Source: DAIDKA01 sp036498905 (GTDB taxonomy: Bacteria > Pseudomonadota > Gammaproteobacteria > Steroidobacterales > Steroidobacteraceae). Taken from it: a stretch of 64,000 nt of DNA. Location of the stretch: positions 26,498-90,497 of the forward strand of contig DASYER010000026.1 of the NCBI GenBank assembly GCA_036498905.1, given 5' to 3'. Shown piece after piece: positions 42,588 to 51,895 of the stretch. Below the pieces are notes generated by a model that had not been told where the DNA came from, ran no database searches, and saw only the letters and a program-made list of their open reading frames with translations. The position numbers were made by a program, and so were the translations under genes. Each line of letters starts with the position of its first letter. The stretch's first letter is position 1.

Positions 42588-42826
42588 CCGAATCGACGGC
42601 GGATCAGTCGCATCAGCAGCGCGGTCGCCACCCATTTCACGGTAGGGGTGGCGAGAATGCCGCCCGCCAGTTTCGCGGCGCCAAATACCCAGCTGAGCGT
42701 ACCGCGTCGCTCCCATTCGGCGAATGTCGCCGCCAGTGTGGTGCGCTGGATTGCGGCCTCCATCTCCAGAATCTGCAGCCGGCGCTCAATGATTTCCGAT
42801 CGCGACTGCCGGGAGCGTTCAATCAT
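42584..42826 (-). CDS. YqjK-like small membrane protein
   Basis: An 80-residue protein with a charged helical N-terminus (RSEIIERRLQILEMEAAIQRTTL) and a hydrophobic C-terminal segment (about 42-72). Position and size match the YqjK member of the yqjDEK-type stress operon; the function is unknown. ATG 42826 overlaps the upstream stop by 8 bp. The 3' end overlaps the convergent regulator gene by 4 bp. The frame is open to 42862 but starts inside the previous gene. Confidence 0.65.
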   Translation of the reverse strand: MIERSRQSRSEIIERRLQILEMEAAIQRTTLAATFAEWERRGTLSWVFGAAKLAGGILATPTVKWVATALLMRLIRRRFG

Positions 42827-43211
42827 GGTCGCTCTCGGTGAGCGTTTCCAAAGCATCCACATCCTTGCGCAGCTGATCCGTCAGACGGCTGAAGAGGCGC
42901 TCGCGGATGGAGACGCGTTTGAATACCTGCCAGCTCATCACGCTGGTGAAGGCGAACAGCACACACAGCACGCCCAGAATCCACAGGCCGACCTGCCGCG
43001 GAAACATGATGGCGACCCATAGCACCAGAGAGGTGCCCGCGAGCCACGCCGAGATGATGCTGATGGCGGCCAGCCGCAGTTCGCGGCCCAGCGCGTTGAC
43101 CTCCCGTTCGATCTCCAGGCCGAGCATCTCCAGGCGTGTCTCGCCCATGTGCAGCAGCTGCCGCAGCAGCGAGCGGCCGTGTTCGATGAGGGATGCTGTG
43201 CCGGGAATCAT
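42819..43211 (-). CDS. YqjE / phage-holin-3_6 family membrane protein
   Basis: A 130-residue inner-membrane protein with an amphipathic N-terminal region (LLRQLLHMGETRLEMLGLEIEREVNALG) and two transmembrane helices (about 47-68 and 74-95). Despite the holin family name it is not a phage gene: it sits between DUF883 and YqjK genes as in enterobacterial yqjDE operons, whose YqjD protein binds ribosomes at the membrane in stationary phase. Eight bp separate it from the DUF883 gene. Confidence 0.83.
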   Translation of the reverse strand: MIPGTASLIEHGRSLLRQLLHMGETRLEMLGLEIEREVNALGRELRLAAISIISAWLAGTSLVLWVAIMFPRQVGLWILGVLCVLFAFTSVMSWQVFKRVSIRERLFSRLTDQLRKDVDALETLTESDHD

Positions 43212-43219
43212 CTTGGGTC

Positions 43220-43567
43220 TTACGCTTCCGGATCCTCGAAGCCGGGGCTCGGGGTGGGGCCGCCGCGCATGATCAATGCGCCGACGATGAGACCCACGCC
43301 GGCGCCGATCGCCAGCGCAGCCCAGGGATTCGCCTGGACCCAGGTTTCGGTGGCGGCCGCGGCACGGCGCCCGCGCCGCCGCGCTTCCTGTTCCAGCTCC
43401 GCGAGTTTCTCGCGCGCCGATTCAATGGTCTCATTGACGCGGTCCTTCAACGCACCCAGCGTGGGATTGTCCGCGCCGGCAGCATCCATCAGCTGTTCCG
43501 CCTGCTCAATAATCCGCCGCAGCTCGGCCGCCAAGGCATCGGCGCTGGGCGTGTCCTGTTCGATCAT
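43220..43567 (-). CDS. DUF883 family (YqjD/ElaB-like) membrane-anchored protein
   Basis: A 115-residue protein with a long helical N-terminal part (LAAELRRIIEQAEQLMDAAG ... SAREKLAELEQEARRRGRRAAA) and a short C-terminal membrane segment (PWAALAIGAGVGLIVGALIM, about 79-99), the pattern of YqjD/ElaB/YgaM. E. coli relatives are sigma-S regulated C-tail-anchored proteins that associate with ribosomes. It lies 15 bp after apt and leads the leftward trio DUF883-YqjE-YqjK. Confidence 0.88.
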   Translation of the reverse strand: MIEQDTPSADALAAELRRIIEQAEQLMDAAGADNPTLGALKDRVNETIESAREKLAELEQEARRRGRRAAAATETWVQANPWAALAIGAGVGLIVGALIMRGGPTPSPGFEDPEA

Positions 43568-43582
43568 TCGTGTACTCCTCGG

Positions 43583-44128
43583 TCAGTGGCCCTCGAAGCG
43601 AACCAGGGACAGGGCCTTGATTCCCTCCTGTTCCAATCGAGCTGATCCGCCCAGCTCGGGCAAGTCAATTACAAAGGTCGCGCCCACCACCGTGGCCTGA
43701 AGTGACCGCAGCAGGCGGATCCCGGCGGCGGCGCTGCCACCGGTCGCGATCAGATCGTCAACCAGCAATACACGGTCTGCGGCCCTGACGCCATCGGCGT
43801 GCATCTCGAGTTGATCCAGACCATATTCCAGTGAGTATTCGACCCGGATGGTGGCGTGGGGCAGCTTGCCTTTCTTGCGCAGCGGCACGAATCCGGCCCC
43901 CAGGAGGCAGGCTACCGCGGCGCCAAAGATGAACCCGCGTGCCTCGATCCCTGCCACATGGGTGATGCCGGCATCGGCCCAGGGAGCGGCCAGCGCTGCC
44001 ACCGTGGCACGCAGTGCCCGGGCATTCCCCAGCAGTGTGGTGATGTCGCGGAACTGGATTCCGGGGCGCGGATAGTCGGGAATGGTGCGGATGAACGTCC
44101 GCAGCTCCGTTGCTGAAATCTGATCCAT
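43583..44128 (-). CDS. apt: Adenine phosphoribosyltransferase
   Basis: Apt salvages adenine to AMP using PRPP. The 181-residue protein has IPDYPRPGIQFRDITTLLG near the N-terminus, GIEARGFIFG, the flexible-loop segment PLRKKGKLPH and the PRPP-binding VLLVDDLIATGGSAAAG (about 121-137). Length and motifs are standard. ATG 44128 (MDQISATELR) is chosen; a TTG at 44137 would add three residues. It is divergent from formate-THF ligase across a 106-bp gap; both belong to purine metabolism. Confidence 0.95.
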   Translation of the reverse strand: MDQISATELRTFIRTIPDYPRPGIQFRDITTLLGNARALRATVAALAAPWADAGITHVAGIEARGFIFGAAVACLLGAGFVPLRKKGKLPHATIRVEYSLEYGLDQLEMHADGVRAADRVLLVDDLIATGGSAAAGIRLLRSLQATVVGATFVIDLPELGGSARLEQEGIKALSLVRFEGH

Positions 44129-44234
44129 ATATACCAATGATAAGGGATGCGGATGGTAAGCGAGCCGGTAATCGTGGTGCCATCGGTCGTGCTACATTTA
44201 CGGCCCTTTCGACACATCAAGACGCGAGAACCGC

Positions 44235-45917
44235 ATGGCACCTCCCGCTTCGAATATTGAAATTGCCCAACAGGCCAAAATGAAGCCCATCGTCGGGCTC
44301 GCGAAGGATCGTCTCGGCATTCCCGAGGAGTCCCTGGAGCCGTATGGTCGCTTCAAGGCCAAAATTTCTCTCGACTACATCGCGACCCTGAAGGATCGCC
44401 CTCTGGGCAAGCTGATCCTGGTCACCGCGATTTCCCCCACCCCGGCAGGTGAAGGCAAGACGACGACCTCCGTGGGTCTTGGCGATGCACTGAACCGCAT
44501 CGGCAAGAAGACCATCATCTGCCTGCGTGAACCGGCCCTGGGTCCGGTGTTCGGCATGAAGGGTGGCGCCGCCGGTGGTGGCTATTCGCAGGTCGTGCCG
44601 ATGGAGGACATCAATCTGCATTTCACCGGCGACTTCGCTGCCATCGCGCTGGCCAACAATCTGCTGGCCGCACTCATCGACAATCATATTCACCACGGCA
44701 ATCAGCTGGGTTTCGACGTGCGGCGCATTGCCTGGCGTCGCGTGGTCGACTGCAACGACCGGGCGCTGCGTGAAATCGTCGTTGGCCTGGGCGGTCCCGG
44801 TAACGGCTATCCGCGCCAGGACGGCTTCGATATCGTCGTCGCCTCCGAAGTCATGGCGATCTTCTGCCTTGCGACCAGCATCAAGGACTTGAAGGAGCGT
44901 CTCGGCAAGATCGTCGTGGGCTACACCACCGTGCAGAAGCCGATTCTGGCCAGCGATCTGCAGGCGCATGGCGCGATGACCGCGCTGCTGCGCGATGCGA
45001 TGGCGCCGAACCTGGTGCAGACGCTGGAGAACAATCCGGCCTTCATCCACGGTGGCCCGTTCGCCAACATCGCGCATGGCTGTAATTCCGTGATGGCCAC
45101 CCAGACCGCCCTGCGCCTGGCCGACTACGTCGTGACCGAGGCCGGCTTCGGCGCCGACCTGGGTGCCGAGAAGTTCGTCGACATCAAGTGCCGCAAGGCC
45201 GGACTGACCCCGGCCGCGGTGGTCATCGTGGCCACCGTGCGTGCGCTGAAGTATCACGGTGGCGTGGAAGTCGCCGATGTGGGCAAGGAAAATGTCGCGG
45301 CCCTGGAGAAGGGCATCGTCAATCTCGAGCGCCATATCGACAATGTGCGCAACAACTACGGCCTGCCGTGTCTGGTCGCAATCAATCACCGCAACGAGGA
45401 CACCGACGCGGAAGTGAAGGTGCTCATCGAACGTGCCGGCAGCCGTGGCGCCAAGGTCATCCTGGCCCGTCACTACGCCGAGGGCGGCAAGGGCGCGGTC
45501 GCGGTGGCCGAGGAAGTCGTGAAGATGGCCGAGCAGCCGAGCACCTTCAAGTTCGTCTACGAGGAGAGTGCGCCGCTGTGGCAGAAGATGAAGGACATCG
45601 CCACCAAGATCTACGGTGCCGCGGACATCAGCGCCGACGCGAAGGTACGCAACCAGATCAAGGTGCTGCAGGACAACGGCTACGGCAACTATCCGGTGTG
45701 CGTCGCGAAGACCCAGTATTCGTTCTCGACCGATCCGAAGCTGCGTGGCGCTCCGTCGGGCCACATCGTGAACATCCGCGAAGTGCGCCTGAATGCGGGC
45801 GCGGAGTTCGTCGTCATGATCTGCGGTGACATCATGACCATGCCGGGGCTGCCGAAGGTCCCCTCGTCCGTCGCGATCGACGTGGACGAGTCCGGCAAGA
45901 TCGTCGGTCTGTTCTAG
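44235..45917 (+). CDS. fhs: Formate--tetrahydrofolate ligase
   Basis: Fhs makes 10-formyl-THF from formate, THF and ATP for purine and formyl-Met synthesis. The 560-residue protein shows the phosphate-binding TPAGEGKTTTSVGL (about 70-83), REPALGPVFGMKGGAAGGGY, ITMLHF-equivalent EDINLHFTGDF, and HGGPFANIAHGCNS. The length is normal. It is divergent from apt, an apparent one-carbon/purine pair. Its stop overlaps the end of the convergent GGDEF-EAL gene by 4 bp. Confidence 0.96.
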   Translation: MAPPASNIEIAQQAKMKPIVGLAKDRLGIPEESLEPYGRFKAKISLDYIATLKDRPLGKLILVTAISPTPAGEGKTTTSVGLGDALNRIGKKTIICLREPALGPVFGMKGGAAGGGYSQVVPMEDINLHFTGDFAAIALANNLLAALIDNHIHHGNQLGFDVRRIAWRRVVDCNDRALREIVVGLGGPGNGYPRQDGFDIVVASEVMAIFCLATSIKDLKERLGKIVVGYTTVQKPILASDLQAHGAMTALLRDAMAPNLVQTLENNPAFIHGGPFANIAHGCNSVMATQTALRLADYVVTEAGFGADLGAEKFVDIKCRKAGLTPAAVVIVATVRALKYHGGVEVADVGKENVAALEKGIVNLERHIDNVRNNYGLPCLVAINHRNEDTDAEVKVLIERAGSRGAKVILARHYAEGGKGAVAVAEEVVKMAEQPSTFKFVYEESAPLWQKMKDIATKIYGAADISADAKVRNQIKVLQDNGYGNYPVCVAKTQYSFSTDPKLRGAPSGHIVNIREVRLNAGAEFVVMICGDIMTMPGLPKVPSSVAIDVDESGKIVGLF

Positions 45918-48127
45918 GCCAACGCGGTCCCGCGCAGCAGGTTTTCGAACTGCTGTGCGGGAAGCGGGCGGCTGAAGTAGTACCCCTGCACTTCGTCACA
46001 GGCATGCTCGCGCAGAAATTGCATCTGCTGCGCAGTCTCGACGCCTTCGGCCACTACCTTCAGTCCCAGGTTGTGACCCAGGGCGATGATCGTGCGCACA
46101 ATTGCCGCGTCGTCCGGATCGCTGGCGATGTGCTCCACGAAGGAGCGGTCGACCTTCAGGCGGTCCACTGGGAAGCGCTTCAATGAGCTCAGGCTCGAGT
46201 ACCCGGTGCCAAAGTCATCGATGGCGATCTGTACACCGATGTGCTTGAGTTCCGAGAGCATCGCGACCAGCTGCGGAGCATCGTGCATGACGCTCTCGGT
46301 GAGTTCAATTTCCAGATAGCGTGGGTGCAGGCCGGTTTCCTTCAGCACCTCGGCCACAGTGCGGACGAAGTTATTGGCACGAAACTGTCGTGCCGACACG
46401 TTGACGGAGACTACGGCGGGTGGCAGTCCCTGCGCCTGCCACGCCTTGTTCTGCGCGCAGGCGTTGTAAAGTACCCATTTTCCGATTGGCGTGATGAGCC
46501 CGGTTTCTTCGGCCAGTGCAATGAAGCGCTGCGGGAGAATCGGTGGCTCGCCCGGGATATACCAGCGTATCAGCGCTTCGGCGCCGAGAATTCTGCCCGT
46601 GGGGAGGTCCACGCGGGGCTGGTAGTGAAGCTGGAACTGATCGCGTTCGAGCGCGCGGCGCAGCTTGCCTTCCGTCTCCAGTCGCTCGTTAATCAGCGCG
46701 TTGATTTCGCGAGTGAAAAATTGGAAATTGTTGCGGCCGGAGTCCTTGGCCCGGTACATGGCCGAATCGGCATGCTTGAGCAGGGTCTGCGCGTCGAGTC
46801 CGTCATCCGGATACAGCGCGATGCCGATGCTGCAGGTGATCTGGTATTCGCCGTGCTCGGTCAGCCATGGCCGGGTGACGGTCGCCAACATGCGCTCCAA
46901 CGCCAGCCGCACCTCATCGGCGCAGCCTGGGCTGTGTAGCAGCAACACGAATTCGTCGCCCCCGAGCCGGGCGACCGTGTCGCGCTCGTGCACGCAGGCA
47001 CCGAAGCGGGCGGCCATGGTCTTCAACAGTTCATCCCCGACATGATGGCCTAGGCTGTCGTTGATGAATTTGAACCGGTCCAGATCAATGAAAGCCACCG
47101 CCAGCCGCGTGCCGTAATTGGCGGCCGTGAGAATTGCCTGCCGGAGCCGGTCCTGCAGCAATGAGCGGTTCGCAAGTCCCGTGAGCGGGTCGAAGTTAGC
47201 CTGCTGCTCAATGCGCGCCTGATAGAGCTTGCGATCGGTAATGTCCTCGACGGTGCCCTCGTAACCCTGTGGCGTGCCGTCATCCTCGAGAATGACGCGG
47301 GCGTTCTCAGAGATCCAGATTACCTCGCCATTCTTGCGATACACCTGTGATTCGAATCCTGAAACCAAGCCGCGCGAGGTAATGATGCGCATAAACTCCC
47401 GGCGCCGCTCTGGATCCACGTACAGCTGGCTGCCGATATTCTGCAGACCCGCGATGAGCTCTTCGGGCGAGTCGAAACCGTAAATGTTCGCGAGCGCCGG
47501 GTTCGCGCCCAGGTAACGCCCATCCAGGGTCGTGCGAAAAATTCCGTCAAGGGCATTGTCGAACAGTCCGCGATAACGCCGCTCGGCTTCACGCAGCCCC
47601 TGCTCGGTCTCCTTACGGGAGGTTACATCCTGGATCAGTCCCTCGATGGCCAGCACATTGCCCCGCCCGTCATAGACCCCCACGCCACGATCCCATACCC
47701 ATCGGGCGCGGCCGCTCGCGTGCACAAGCCGGTACTCCAGATCGAAGGCGCGACGCTCCTTGAGTGCCAGGCGCGTGGCCTCGGCCACCCACAGCTGATC
47801 GTCCGGGTGTTTGAGCGATTCGAAGTCGATGACCTCGTTCTGCAGCAATTGCGAGACGTCGTAGCCGGTAACTGCAAGGCACCCGTGGCTTGCGAACTCC
47901 AGCGTATGGTGTTGATCGTCGCGGCAGCGGTAGACGATACCGTCGATATTCGCGAGCAGCGTCTTCAGCATCCGCAGATATTCAAGTTCGCGCACGCCCA
48001 GCTCGCGACTGCCGTCGCGGGCACGATCCGTGGCGGCGCCGACGCCGAAGGCTGCGCCGAGGGCCATGAATTGGCCGGTGGCGCCGCCGTTTGGCTGGTG
48101 GGGCCCGGGGGCCGTCTTGGCTGTCAT
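45914..48127 (-). CDS. PAS-PAS-GGDEF-EAL cyclic-di-GMP turnover protein
   Basis: A 737-residue cytoplasmic sensor-enzyme. Two PAS domains (about 50-170 and 180-300; WVWDRGVGVYDGRGNVLAIEG, GYEGTVEDITDRK) are followed by a diguanylate cyclase domain with an intact GGDEF motif (ARLGGDEFVLLL, about 388) and an EAL phosphodiesterase domain (GAEALIRW near 516; DDFGTGYSSLSSLK). Both catalytic motifs look complete, so the net activity cannot be predicted. No membrane segment is present. ATG 48127 is used; a GTG at 48148 is possible. Confidence 0.93.
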   Translation of the reverse strand: MTAKTAPGPHQPNGGATGQFMALGAAFGVGAATDRARDGSRELGVRELEYLRMLKTLLANIDGIVYRCRDDQHHTLEFASHGCLAVTGYDVSQLLQNEVIDFESLKHPDDQLWVAEATRLALKERRAFDLEYRLVHASGRARWVWDRGVGVYDGRGNVLAIEGLIQDVTSRKETEQGLREAERRYRGLFDNALDGIFRTTLDGRYLGANPALANIYGFDSPEELIAGLQNIGSQLYVDPERRREFMRIITSRGLVSGFESQVYRKNGEVIWISENARVILEDDGTPQGYEGTVEDITDRKLYQARIEQQANFDPLTGLANRSLLQDRLRQAILTAANYGTRLAVAFIDLDRFKFINDSLGHHVGDELLKTMAARFGACVHERDTVARLGGDEFVLLLHSPGCADEVRLALERMLATVTRPWLTEHGEYQITCSIGIALYPDDGLDAQTLLKHADSAMYRAKDSGRNNFQFFTREINALINERLETEGKLRRALERDQFQLHYQPRVDLPTGRILGAEALIRWYIPGEPPILPQRFIALAEETGLITPIGKWVLYNACAQNKAWQAQGLPPAVVSVNVSARQFRANNFVRTVAEVLKETGLHPRYLEIELTESVMHDAPQLVAMLSELKHIGVQIAIDDFGTGYSSLSSLKRFPVDRLKVDRSFVEHIASDPDDAAIVRTIIALGHNLGLKVVAEGVETAQQMQFLREHACDEVQGYYFSRPLPAQQFENLLRGTALA

Positions 48128-48306
48128 TCTCACGTTCCGTTGTTTCACTGTACGTTAGCAATGCATTCGTATGTGGCGGCTGGGTTCCGTCACAGAAATG
48201 AAGGCAATTACGTCGTCCGGTGAGGTATTCGTGAACGAGCAGCACATGAACTGTGCAGCGCACGACTGTGGTGCGCAAGGCGCACGCAAGTGGGGCGCGA
48301 GGGACT

Positions 48307-48729
48307 TCAGCCGATATTGGGTTTGACCACTGCGAGGATGACGATGGCGATCAGCAGCAGGCTGGGCACTTCATTGAAAAGGCGAAACCATCGCTGTGAA
48401 TGGCGGTCGCGCCCGTCACGCAGGGCATGCATCAGGGGCAGGCACCAGATGTGATAGCCGATGAGCAGCAGCACCAGGGTCAATTTGACGTGCAGCCAGC
48501 CCTGCATCATGTAGGCCGGCGCCATCAGCACCATCAGGATACCGAAGAGCACGGTGAGCGCACCGCCGATGGTCATCATGACGAACAGGCGCCTTTCCAT
48601 GACCTCGAACCGGGCCCGGCTGACCGAGTCGTTGGCGGCGACGTGATACACGAAGAGCCGCGGCAGATAAAACAGTCCGGCAAACCAGGTGACCACAAAA
48701 ACGACGTGAAAGGCCTTCAGCCACAGCAA
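48307..48729 (-). CDS. hemJ: HemJ-type protoporphyrinogen IX oxidase
   Basis: A 140-residue, four-helix membrane protein of the HemJ (UPF0093) family, which oxidises protoporphyrinogen IX to protoporphyrin IX in haem synthesis. The N-terminus LWLKAFHVVFVVTWFAGLFYLPRLFVYH carries conserved His8 and His29. WLHVKLTLVLLLIGYHIWCL and RWFRLFNEVPSLLLIAIVIL form later helices. The TTG at 48729 (6 bp after GGAG) starts exactly at the family's usual N-terminus; GTGs at 48759 and 48741 would add residues. Haem supply is relevant to the several CxxCH proteins of this chromosome. Confidence 0.88.
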   Translation of the reverse strand: MLWLKAFHVVFVVTWFAGLFYLPRLFVYHVAANDSVSRARFEVMERRLFVMMTIGGALTVLFGILMVLMAPAYMMQGWLHVKLTLVLLLIGYHIWCLPLMHALRDGRDRHSQRWFRLFNEVPSLLLIAIVILAVVKPNIG

Positions 48730-48766
48730 GTTGCACTCCACAGCGGCGCCCGGCCGCACCCACGAA

Positions 48767-48772
48767 ATTATA
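48767..48772 (-). promoter_or_regulatory. Putative -10 element for hemJ
   Basis: The minus strand reads TATAAT (perfect consensus) 37 bp before the TTG start of hemJ. I see no good -35 box at 16-18 bp, so an activator or weak promoter is possible. Confidence 0.4.
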
Positions 48773-48845
48773 TGACAATTGCACCAATCGTGGTCGGCCG
48801 GGCAGCGGTTTGTTAGGATGCGGACCGTTTCTGTAGGAGATCATC

Positions 48846-50285
48846 ATGCTTCGCACCCGGTACCCCGAACTGAATCTGCTCATTGGCGGGGAATGGGTCA
48901 ACGGCGCCGACCGCGAACATGTTCCCGTGATCAATCCCGCCACCGAAGAGGTGTTGGGTCAGCTGCCGCTGGCAACCCGCGCGGATCTGGATCAGGCCCT
49001 GGCGGCGGCGCGTGACGCGTTCCCGGCCTGGCGCGCGAAGCCGCCCCACGAGCGCGGCAAGATCCTCAAGCGTGCCGGCGACCTGCTGCGGGAGCGCATC
49101 GATGATATCGCCCGCATCGCGACCCAGGAGGAGGGCAAGACGCTCGCCGAGTCGCGCATCGAGGTGGGGATGGCCGCCGACATTTTCGAGTGGTACGCCG
49201 AGGAAGGGCGCCGCGCATACGGGCGGGTGCTGCCGCAGCGCGCCTCCGGTGTCCGCATGACGGTGCTGAAGGAGCCGGTGGGACCGGTGGCCGGATTCGC
49301 GCCGTGGAATTTCCCGCTCGGCAATCCGGCGCGCAAGATCGGCGCGCCGCTGGCGGCGGGCTGCACCACCATTCTCAAGCCCGCCGAAGAGACGCCTGCA
49401 TCCGCACTCGAGGTCGCGCGCGCCTTGTTGGACGCGGGACTGCCGAAGGGCGTGCTGTCGGTGGTCTTCGGCGTGCCGGCGATGGTCTCCGAGTATCTGA
49501 TCGCTTCCCCGATCATTCGCGCCGTGCACTTTACCGGTTCGATCCCCGTGGGCAAGCAGCTCACGAAGCTGGCGGCCGATGGCATGAAGCGCACGACCAT
49601 GGAACTGGGCGGCCATGGCCCGGTACTGGTGTTCGATGATGTCGATCTGGAGCAGGTGCTGGATCTGGCGGTCACGGCCAAGTTCCGCAACGCCGGGCAG
49701 GTGTGCGTTTCCCCGACGCGCTTCTACGTGCACCAGGCTGTGTACGGCAGGTTCGTGGAGGGTTTCGCCAAGCGCACGCGAGCCCTGAGGATCGGCGACG
49801 GTCTGGCTGAGGGCATGCAGATGGGCCCACTCGCGCACCCGCGCCGGCTCGAGGCCATGGCGAGCCTGCTGGCGGATGCCCGCAAGCACGGTGCGAAATT
49901 CCACACCGGAGGCGAGCGCATCGCGGGTAAGGGCTACTTCTTCCAACCGACGGTGCTGTCGGATGTTTCCGAAGAGTCGCGCATCATGAACGAGGAGCCG
50001 TTCGGTCCGGTGGCGCTGATCAACTCCTTCACCTCCTTCGAGGAGGCCATCAGCCGCGCCAATCGTTTGCCCTACGCGCTCGCGGCCTACGCGTTCTCGC
50101 GTTCATCGCGCACCGTGAACCTGCTCGGCGAGCAGCTCGAAGCGGGCATGATCGGCATCAACAGCTTCCAGATTTCGGTACCCGAATCACCCTTCGGCGG
50201 AATCAAGGAGAGCGGACATGGCTCGGAGGAAGGCACCGAGGGACTGGAGACCTGCCTGGTCACCAAGTTCGTGAACGAGTCTTAG
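48846..50285 (+). CDS. NAD(P)-dependent aldehyde dehydrogenase (SSADH-like)
   Basis: A 479-residue ALDH superfamily enzyme oxidising an aldehyde to its acid. Catalytic Cys287 is in NAGQVCVSPTRF and the general base Glu253 is in TMELGGHGPV. FAPWNFPLGNPARKIG forms the cofactor and oxyanion region. The sequence is closest in style to succinate-semialdehyde/glycolaldehyde dehydrogenases, but substrate specificity is uncertain. TAGGAG lies 7 bp before the ATG. It is followed 14 bp later by glyS, so they may share a transcript. Confidence 0.92.
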   Translation: MLRTRYPELNLLIGGEWVNGADREHVPVINPATEEVLGQLPLATRADLDQALAAARDAFPAWRAKPPHERGKILKRAGDLLRERIDDIARIATQEEGKTLAESRIEVGMAADIFEWYAEEGRRAYGRVLPQRASGVRMTVLKEPVGPVAGFAPWNFPLGNPARKIGAPLAAGCTTILKPAEETPASALEVARALLDAGLPKGVLSVVFGVPAMVSEYLIASPIIRAVHFTGSIPVGKQLTKLAADGMKRTTMELGGHGPVLVFDDVDLEQVLDLAVTAKFRNAGQVCVSPTRFYVHQAVYGRFVEGFAKRTRALRIGDGLAEGMQMGPLAHPRRLEAMASLLADARKHGAKFHTGGERIAGKGYFFQPTVLSDVSEESRIMNEEPFGPVALINSFTSFEEAISRANRLPYALAAYAFSRSSRTVNLLGEQLEAGMIGINSFQISVPESPFGGIKESGHGSEEGTEGLETCLVTKFVNES

Positions 50286-50299
50286 AGCCAAGGACGCAC

Positions 50300-51865
50300 A
50301 TGACGGTCGTCGGCTCCAAGTCCATGGACAAAATCATGGCGCTGGCGAAGCGTCGCGGTTTCATTTATCAGGCCTCCGAGATCTACGGCGGACAGGCCGG
50401 TTTCTGGGACTACGGTCCGCTGGGCGCGCAGCTGAAGAAAAATCTGCGCGACGCCTGGTGGGAGGACATGGTCCTCAATCCCTGCGGCGGCGAACCCGGC
50501 CCCAACGGCGAGCCGGTACGCATCGTGCCCCTCGACACCAGCATCATCCAGAATCCGCGCGTCTGGGAGGCCAGCGGGCATATCGCCGGCTTCAGCGATC
50601 CTATGGTGGATTGCCGCGAAACCAAGCAGCGCTATCGCTTCGATCATCTGATGCTGTACGTTCCGGTCAGCGGCGATCGCAATGGCAAACCGCTGTTTGC
50701 GTATCTGCCCGATACGGCCAGTGAACAGAAGCAGAAAAAGAAGGCTGAAAAAGCCTTTGGCGAGGCGCGCTCGGTACCGCTGTCGCAGCTGCCGCACAGT
50801 GACTGGAGCCATGTGGTGGCACCGGACGCCGAGAAGGTCGGGACGCTCACCGAGCCGCGCGCCTTCAACCTGATGTTCAAGACCTACGTGGGCGCGACGG
50901 CCACTGAAGATGATGTCGCGTACCTGCGCCCGGAAACCGCCCAGGGTATTTTCGTGCAGTTCAAGAATGTCATCGACACCACCCGGGTGAAGGTGCCCTT
51001 CGGCATCGCGCAGGTGGGCAAGGCATTCCGCAACGAGGTCACGCCGCGCAACTTCACTTTCCGCAGTCGCGAGTTCGAGCAGATGGAAATGGAGTTCTTC
51101 TGCCATCCGGAGTCGGCGCATGACTGGTACGCGTTCTGGCGCGATCAGCGCATGAAATGGTGGCGCGGACTGGGGCTTGCCGGGGAGAATTTGCAGCTGC
51201 GTGTGCATGAGCGCGACGAACTGGCGCACTACGCGAAGGAGGGCGCCGGCACCTCGGATGTCGAATACCGCTTTCCCTTCACCGCGCCGGGCTTCGGCGA
51301 GCTTGAGGGCGTGGCGCATCGCTCCAACTACGATCTGGCGCAACACCAGAGACATTCACGCGTGCAGCTCGAGTATTTCGACAACGAGCGTGGCGAATTG
51401 CTGGCCAATGGCGGCCACAAGGGCGAGCGTTACCTGCCGCATGTGATCGAACCTGCCGCGGGTCTGGATCGCGGCGTGCTCGCGTTGCTGTGCGAGGCTT
51501 ATACGGAGGACCCGGCGCGCGCCAGTCCCGAGTTGCTGCTGCTGAATCCGCGCGTCGCGCCGATCAAGGCGGCAGTCTTTCCGCTGGTGAACAAGGACGG
51601 TATGCCGGAAATCAGCGAGAAGCTGTATCAGGACCTGCGGCGCAGGTTCTGGCGTCGCGGCATGATCGAGCACGATGTGAAGCAGGCGATCGGCAAACGC
51701 TATGCGCGCATGGACGAGGCGGGCTGCCCGTATTGCATCACCATCGACGGTGAGACCGCGGCCGGCCAGAGTGTCACCATTCGCGACCGCAACACGGCGC
51801 AGCAGACCCGGGTCGCCCTCGACAAGGTCAATGACTTTCTCGAAACGAATCTTTTCGTGAGCTAA
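50300..51865 (+). CDS. glyS: Glycyl-tRNA synthetase, single-chain (alpha2) class II type
   Basis: A 521-residue synthetase that charges tRNA-Gly. It is the homodimeric eukaryote/archaea/Firmicutes type: RGFIYQASEIYGGQAGFWDYGPLG at the N-terminus, class II motif 2 FGIAQVGKAFRNEVTPRNFTFRSREFEQMEMEFF, and a C-terminal anticodon-binding domain (about 410-515; LNPRVAPIKAAVFPL). Most gammaproteobacteria instead use the unrelated-domain alpha2beta2 GlyQ/GlyS enzyme, so this gene marks lineage or transfer. An intrinsic terminator follows 3 bp after the stop. Confidence 0.95.
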   Translation: MTVVGSKSMDKIMALAKRRGFIYQASEIYGGQAGFWDYGPLGAQLKKNLRDAWWEDMVLNPCGGEPGPNGEPVRIVPLDTSIIQNPRVWEASGHIAGFSDPMVDCRETKQRYRFDHLMLYVPVSGDRNGKPLFAYLPDTASEQKQKKKAEKAFGEARSVPLSQLPHSDWSHVVAPDAEKVGTLTEPRAFNLMFKTYVGATATEDDVAYLRPETAQGIFVQFKNVIDTTRVKVPFGIAQVGKAFRNEVTPRNFTFRSREFEQMEMEFFCHPESAHDWYAFWRDQRMKWWRGLGLAGENLQLRVHERDELAHYAKEGAGTSDVEYRFPFTAPGFGELEGVAHRSNYDLAQHQRHSRVQLEYFDNERGELLANGGHKGERYLPHVIEPAAGLDRGVLALLCEAYTEDPARASPELLLLNPRVAPIKAAVFPLVNKDGMPEISEKLYQDLRRRFWRRGMIEHDVKQAIGKRYARMDEAGCPYCITIDGETAAGQSVTIRDRNTAQQTRVALDKVNDFLETNLFVS

Positions 51866-51867
51866 TG

Positions 51868-51895
51868 TTCGCGCGCTAAAGGCGGCGCGAATTTT
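51868..51895 (+). terminator. Intrinsic terminator after glyS
   Basis: A 7-bp perfect stem TTCGCGC/GCGCGAA (loop of 10) followed directly by TTTT, beginning 3 bp after the glyS stop. Confidence 0.75.

Noticed and set aside
42819..43211. A phage holin, hence a prophage remnant
   Set aside because: The protein is of the YqjE branch of the holin-named family and sits in a DUF883-YqjE-YqjK operon beside apt; no other phage gene is present.
44129..44234. A folate/ZTP-type riboswitch before formate-THF ligase
   Set aside because: Only 106 bp lie between divergent apt and fhs, with no recognisable pseudoknot or ZTP core; the leader is too short.
48271..48285. Hairpin GTGCGC-AAG-GCGCAC downstream of hemJ as a terminator
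   Set aside because: Perfect stem but no T run on either strand, so an intrinsic terminator is not supported.
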